Source of the DNA: an uncultured Lachnospiraceae bacterium
Lineage (GTDB): Bacteria; Bacillota; Clostridia; Lachnospirales; Lachnospiraceae
Length of the DNA stretch: 64,000 nt
Assembly: GCA_947626745.1 (NCBI GenBank)
Contig: CANQTF010000007.1
Location: 47,084-111,083 of the forward strand
Direction of reading: 5' to 3'
Shown here: piece by piece, positions 60,835-64,000 of the stretch
Layout of the letters: the number at the start of each line of letters is the position of its first letter
Position numbering within the stretch: the stretch's first letter is position 1
Made by a program: the position numbers and the translations under genes
Notes under the pieces: model-generated
Databases searched by the model: none
What the model saw: only the letters and a program-made list of their open reading frames with translations
What the model was told of the DNA's origin: nothing

Positions 60835-61950
60835 ATGGAAAAAATAGCGATTGATCTACTGTGGCTCCGCCCAAAACAGGTGGGTGGTACGGAATTTTAT
60901 ATCAGAAATCTTTTGGACGGTTTTTTAAAGTTGGAAGAGCCGTTTCAATTCGTTTTGCTTGTTTCGCAGGACAATAAGGATACATTTAGCAATTATACGC
61001 AGGATAAACGGTTCTCTCTACTGGAAACCAATGTATTGTCAGCCAATATTGGGAAAAGAATTTTGTGGCAGTTTTTTTGCCAAAATCATTTTTTGAGGCG
61101 GCACGGAATACGCAGATGTTTTATTCCGGTCTACTGCAGACCGCTCTTCAATGGCGGTATTACTTATGTCAATACTATCCACGATCTTCAAGCGGCGCAT
61201 TATCCGCAATATCATCCTTTTTATGAAGTTGCGTATTCTAAATTGTGCTGGTGGTTGGACACGCATTGGTCCAAGCAGATTGTAACAACAACTGATTGGG
61301 TAAAAAATGATATTATTGACAGATATCATATTAGGGACGATAAGATAACGACAATACACATTCCAATTACGGTAAACTATACGGAAGAAATTACCCGGGA
61401 AGATTTGCTGAAAAAATACAATATTGAAGAAAACGAGTATTATTATACGGTTGCACAGCTGATACCTCATAAAAATCTCGGTACATTGATTGAGGTAATG
61501 CGTAGGATCAAGGAGCAGGGTATTGATTTGCCGTGTAAGCTTTTAGTTTCAGGGGTCAACGGCAAAAGTAAGCATGAATTGGAGCAGCAGATCAAAGACA
61601 AAGGGCTGGAGCAACAGGTGATATTAACGGGATTTGTGCAGGATGCAGAGAGAAATGCTTTGTATAAGTATTGCAGGGCCTTTTTGTTCCCGAGTGTATT
61701 TGAAGGATTTGGCATGCCTCCAATTGAAGCGATGCTGTTTGGCAGCATAGTTATTACAACAAATAGAACAAGTATACCGGAGGTAACACAAGGAAAAGCA
61801 AACTATGTAACAGATCCATATGATCCGGATGAATGGGTCCGGGTGATGATAAGTCCAGAAGATCATATCAAGGAATTTGATTTTACAGCGTACGATCAGA
61901 TGAAACTGACAAAGAAATACTACGAACTGTTAAAGGCTGTTCTGTGGTGA
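60835..61950 (+). CDS. GT4 glycosyltransferase
   Basis: A 371-residue GT-B protein: KIAIDLLWLRPKQVGGTEFY, TYVNTIHDLQAAHYPQYH, YTVAQLIPHKNLGTLIEVM and the EX7E signature FPSVFEGFGMPPIEAML. The motif set is that of WbpY/MtfB-like mannosyl- or rhamnosyltransferases. The start is ATG 60835; an in-frame ATG at 60763 would overlap the acyltransferase tail. The gene is AT-rich, in line with the rest of the last 5 kb. Donor may be a GDP-deoxyhexose, given the Rmd-like gene that follows. Confidence 0.84.
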   Translation: MEKIAIDLLWLRPKQVGGTEFYIRNLLDGFLKLEEPFQFVLLVSQDNKDTFSNYTQDKRFSLLETNVLSANIGKRILWQFFCQNHFLRRHGIRRCFIPVYCRPLFNGGITYVNTIHDLQAAHYPQYHPFYEVAYSKLCWWLDTHWSKQIVTTTDWVKNDIIDRYHIRDDKITTIHIPITVNYTEEITREDLLKKYNIEENEYYYTVAQLIPHKNLGTLIEVMRRIKEQGIDLPCKLLVSGVNGKSKHELEQQIKDKGLEQQVILTGFVQDAERNALYKYCRAFLFPSVFEGFGMPPIEAMLFGSIVITTNRTSIPEVTQGKANYVTDPYDPDEWVRVMISPEDHIKEFDFTAYDQMKLTKKYYELLKAVLW

Positions 61951-62025
61951 TTCTGATATCGGATGTGTGAGAAAATATCGGGTATATGAGTGCTGATGGA
62001 GCTAATTAGGAGGGAGGGTAAATAT

Positions 62026-62964
62026 ATGAGGAAAGCCCTGATATTTGGAACGGACGGTTTTGTAGGGAAATATATGGCCGACGAGTTAAAAAGCCATGGA
62101 TATGATATATACGGAGCCGGACAAAATGCCGGGAAGTCGCATAAAGAGTATTCAATTTGGTATTCTTGTGATTTGATGGATGGCGATGGTGTGAAAAATA
62201 TTATTGCGGAGGTCAATCCGACTTGCATCATTAATCTGGCAGGGCAAAGTAATGTGGGAATATCATGGAAAATACCCAGACGTACGTTTGAGGTCAATGT
62301 GTGCGGAGCTATCAATATATTAGAATCGGTTGTTCAATGTGGAACAGACTGTGATGTCTTAATGATCGGTTCCAGTGAAGAGTATGATATCTCTGAAACG
62401 CCTTTAAACGAACAGAGTAGATTGAATCCTTCGAATCCTTACGCTATTTCAAAAATGGCATTGGAAAATTTTTGTGATCTTTATAGAAGAAGGTATAACA
62501 TGAAGATTCATTTTGTGCGCGCTTTCAATCACACGGGGATTGGACAAACGGATAATTTTGTAATTCCTTCATGGTGCAAGCAGGTGTCCGAGATTTCTCA
62601 AAATAATGCTGACGGAGATATTCGGGTCGGGAACTTAAATATCAAAAGAGATTTTAGTAATGTAAAGGATATAGTAAGAGCCTATAGAATGATAATTGAG
62701 AGTGACGATTATAATGTGATATATAATGTTGGCAGCGGTGACAGTATCGAATTGCAGAAAATTCTTGAATACATCATATCACTGTCAACACAGAAGGTAT
62801 CTATTAAAGTGGATGAACATCTGATACGTCCCGTAGAGAATCCGGTGATCCATTGCGATAATAGCCTGTTAAAAAAGCGGTTGGGATGGGAACCGGAGTA
62901 TGATATCTATATGACGGTAAGAGAAATATATGAGTATTATCTTCAAGGTGGCGGCTGCTTTTAA
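62026..62964 (+). CDS. Rmd-like GDP-sugar reductase/dehydratase (extended SDR)
   Basis: A 312-residue SDR with KALIFGTDGFVGKYM (NAD(P) site), NLAGQSNVGISWKIPRR, IGSSEEYD, the catalytic NPYAISK, and AFNHTGIGQTDNFVIP followed by RDFSNVKDIVRAYRM. These are the blocks of GDP-4-keto-6-deoxy-D-mannose reductase and GDP-mannose 4,6-dehydratase; size and QSNV favour Rmd, giving GDP-D-rhamnose. A Gmd partner is not in the window. ATG 62026 has an excellent AGGAGGGAGGG upstream; earlier in-frame starts lie in the 75-bp gap. Confidence 0.8.
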   Translation: MRKALIFGTDGFVGKYMADELKSHGYDIYGAGQNAGKSHKEYSIWYSCDLMDGDGVKNIIAEVNPTCIINLAGQSNVGISWKIPRRTFEVNVCGAINILESVVQCGTDCDVLMIGSSEEYDISETPLNEQSRLNPSNPYAISKMALENFCDLYRRRYNMKIHFVRAFNHTGIGQTDNFVIPSWCKQVSEISQNNADGDIRVGNLNIKRDFSNVKDIVRAYRMIIESDDYNVIYNVGSGDSIELQKILEYIISLSTQKVSIKVDEHLIRPVENPVIHCDNSLLKKRLGWEPEYDIYMTVREIYEYYLQGGGCF

Positions 62965-63013
62965 CGGCGACGGTTGAATTATTAAATGAAGGTACAGACA
63001 AACGGGTGCGGAA

Positions 63014-63919
63014 ATGGAAGAAAAAATAGGCGTGGTTTTAGTCAATTATAATGGAAAGCAATATAATGATAAATGCATTGCGTCTATTTTAAGCAGTACG
63101 GTCAAAGAGCAGATTCATATAATAGTGGTCGATAATGCTTCCACTGACGGCTCATTGGAATTGCTGCGCCGGAATTGGGCCGAGAGCCGTGAACAGGTTA
63201 TGATTATTTCGTTAAAGGAGAATTATGGCTTTTCCAGAGCAAACAATGAAGGGATTCGGGTATTGCAAAGGCAGGGAATACGTAACTTTTTGCTTTTAAA
63301 TAATGACACGGAAATAGATTCTCATGCAATAGAAAAAATGTTTCGGGACCAAAAGCGGACAGGAGCTATTGTCGTGCCGAAAATATTTTATGCGGACAAG
63401 CCGGATATCATATGGTGCGCCGGCGGAGGCTTTTCCAAAATTATCAAAAAGCAGATACCTTACGGCTATAACAAACAGGATAATGAAAAATTTCGAAAGA
63501 GTGGTTACTGTGATTTCGCCAATGGCTGCTGTCTGTTTTTGACGGAAGAGATTTTGAACAGACTTGGGTTTCTTGATGAGAGTTTTTTCTTATATTCCGA
63601 GGACACGGAGTATAGTCTGCGGGCAAAGGAACGGGGCGTGCCTATTTGGTATTGTGCCGACGCATTGGTATATCACAAGGTAAACGGTTCGTCAAAGGGA
63701 AATGAGCGTCCGGAAAATGCATACTATATCACGAGAAATTGGCTGATGTGTAGCCGGATGCATATGGGGAAGAGATTTATTATTTTTTGCATCTATTTTT
63801 TTTGTAATCGACTGGCATGGGCGGTTATCTGGGCGGCACAGGGAAAATGGCGGAATTTAAGGGCAATATGGCAGGGGGTATATGATTACTGTCGTTGGAG
63901 TAAAGATATTGTCAGTTGA
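63014..63919 (+). CDS. GT2 glycosyltransferase (WbbL/rhamnosyltransferase-like)
   Basis: A 301-residue GT-A enzyme: IGVVLVNYNGKQYNDKCIAS, IVVDNASTDGSLELLRR, NYGFSRANNEG, LLLNNDTEID (metal motif), FANGCCLFLTEEIL and FFLYSEDTEYSLRAKE. This is the WbbL/rhamnosyltransferase-like branch of GT2. The C-terminal part has a hydrophobic stretch (RFIIFCIYFFCNRLAWAVI) that may bind the membrane. With the Rmd-like reductase upstream, transfer of a rhamnose-type sugar is plausible. It is AT-rich. Confidence 0.86.
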   Translation: MEEKIGVVLVNYNGKQYNDKCIASILSSTVKEQIHIIVVDNASTDGSLELLRRNWAESREQVMIISLKENYGFSRANNEGIRVLQRQGIRNFLLLNNDTEIDSHAIEKMFRDQKRTGAIVVPKIFYADKPDIIWCAGGGFSKIIKKQIPYGYNKQDNEKFRKSGYCDFANGCCLFLTEEILNRLGFLDESFFLYSEDTEYSLRAKERGVPIWYCADALVYHKVNGSSKGNERPENAYYITRNWLMCSRMHMGKRFIIFCIYFFCNRLAWAVIWAAQGKWRNLRAIWQGVYDYCRWSKDIVS

Positions 63920-64000
63920 TAGAAAATAAATAAAAAGAGTATTGGTTCCTTGAGGTATAATGATTTTGACCCAAAAAACAAAAACCGAAAGGAGTACCAA
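63920..64000 (+). promoter_or_regulatory. Intergenic leader with -10-like box and ribosome binding site for the next gene
   Basis: After the last stop the sequence is AT-rich with TATAAT at 63956-63961 but no matching -35 at 16-18 bases. A strong AAAGGAG (63988-63994) ends six bases before the window edge, so the next gene should start at or just after 64001. No terminator hairpin is visible. Confidence 0.45.

Noticed and set aside
1..64000. tRNA, rRNA, CRISPR arrays, insertion sequences or integrase genes
   Set aside because: I looked for conserved RNA segments, regularly spaced repeats, transposase motifs and terminal inverted repeats and saw none.

Overview
The window is one continuous, single-strand (+) surface-glycan locus. 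About 53 genes are packed nose to tail, most separated by fewer than 50 bp and many joined by ATGA/GTGA stop-start overlaps. No rRNA, tRNA, CRISPR array, insertion sequence or integrase gene is visible. No stretch longer than 300 bp lacks a gene; the largest gap is 22585-22824. The mid-range GC content, strong AGGAGG-type ribosome binding sites, DUF6020/DUF6056/DUF2304 membrane proteins and mix of Pgl-like, GT11 and GT4 enzymes suggest a Clostridia member, probably Lachnospiraceae. That assignment is inferred from gene content only.

Layout. (A) 1-19.8 kb: a cut-off DUF6020-like membrane protein and a Wzy/ligase-like polymerase. Then come PglF-, PglE- and PglC-like enzymes (UDP-4-amino-4,6-dideoxy-GlcNAc synthesis and transfer to lipid), a PLP enzyme and an ATP-grasp ligase where PglD would be expected, and a PglA-like GT4. 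UDP-HexNAc dehydrogenase and C4-epimerase (UDP-GalNAcA route), a GT-C-like membrane protein, a DUF2334 deacetylase, a sugar N-formyltransferase and three GT4 enzymes follow. (B) 19.8-22.6 kb: a NodB-like deacetylase and an AsnB-type amidotransferase. (C) 22.6-34.5 kb: GT4, SGNH protein, GT2, two GT11 fucosyltransferases around a PglK-like ABC flippase, DUF6056 and DUF5672 proteins, GT17 and a Wzy-like polymerase. (D) 34.5-51.3 kb: a self-contained Wzx/Wzy set with a WbaP/WcaJ-type initiating transferase, several GTs, an acetyltransferase, a pyruvyltransferase, Wzx, a GH105-like protein, a GT26-GT4 fusion, a radical SAM protein and a third Wzy. (E) 51.3-64 kb: GT8, GT4, a GT-D-fold enzyme, a second PglK-like ABC flippase, a GT23-like enzyme, a second GT-C-like protein, GT2, DUF2304, a frameshifted acyltransferase, GT4, an Rmd-like reductase and GT2. 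The window ends on a ribosome binding site for a gene starting just past the edge.

How the parts fit. Two phosphoglycosyl transferases, three flippases and three polymerases suggest two or more lipid-linked glycans built from a shared sugar pool. The sugar toolkit (amino-deoxy sugar, GalNAcA, amidation, formylation) resembles the Francisella tularensis O-antigen set. The Pgl-like core resembles Campylobacter protein glycosylation, but no PglB (WWDxG) is present.

The most striking observation is three long G tracts inside coding sequences: G9 in the DUF2334 deacetylase, G9 in the GT23-like enzyme and G8 in an acyltransferase. The G8 tract sits exactly where the acyltransferase frame breaks, and one added G restores a full-length protein. 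This looks like slipped-strand phase variation of glycan decoration, with the acyltransferase captured OFF.
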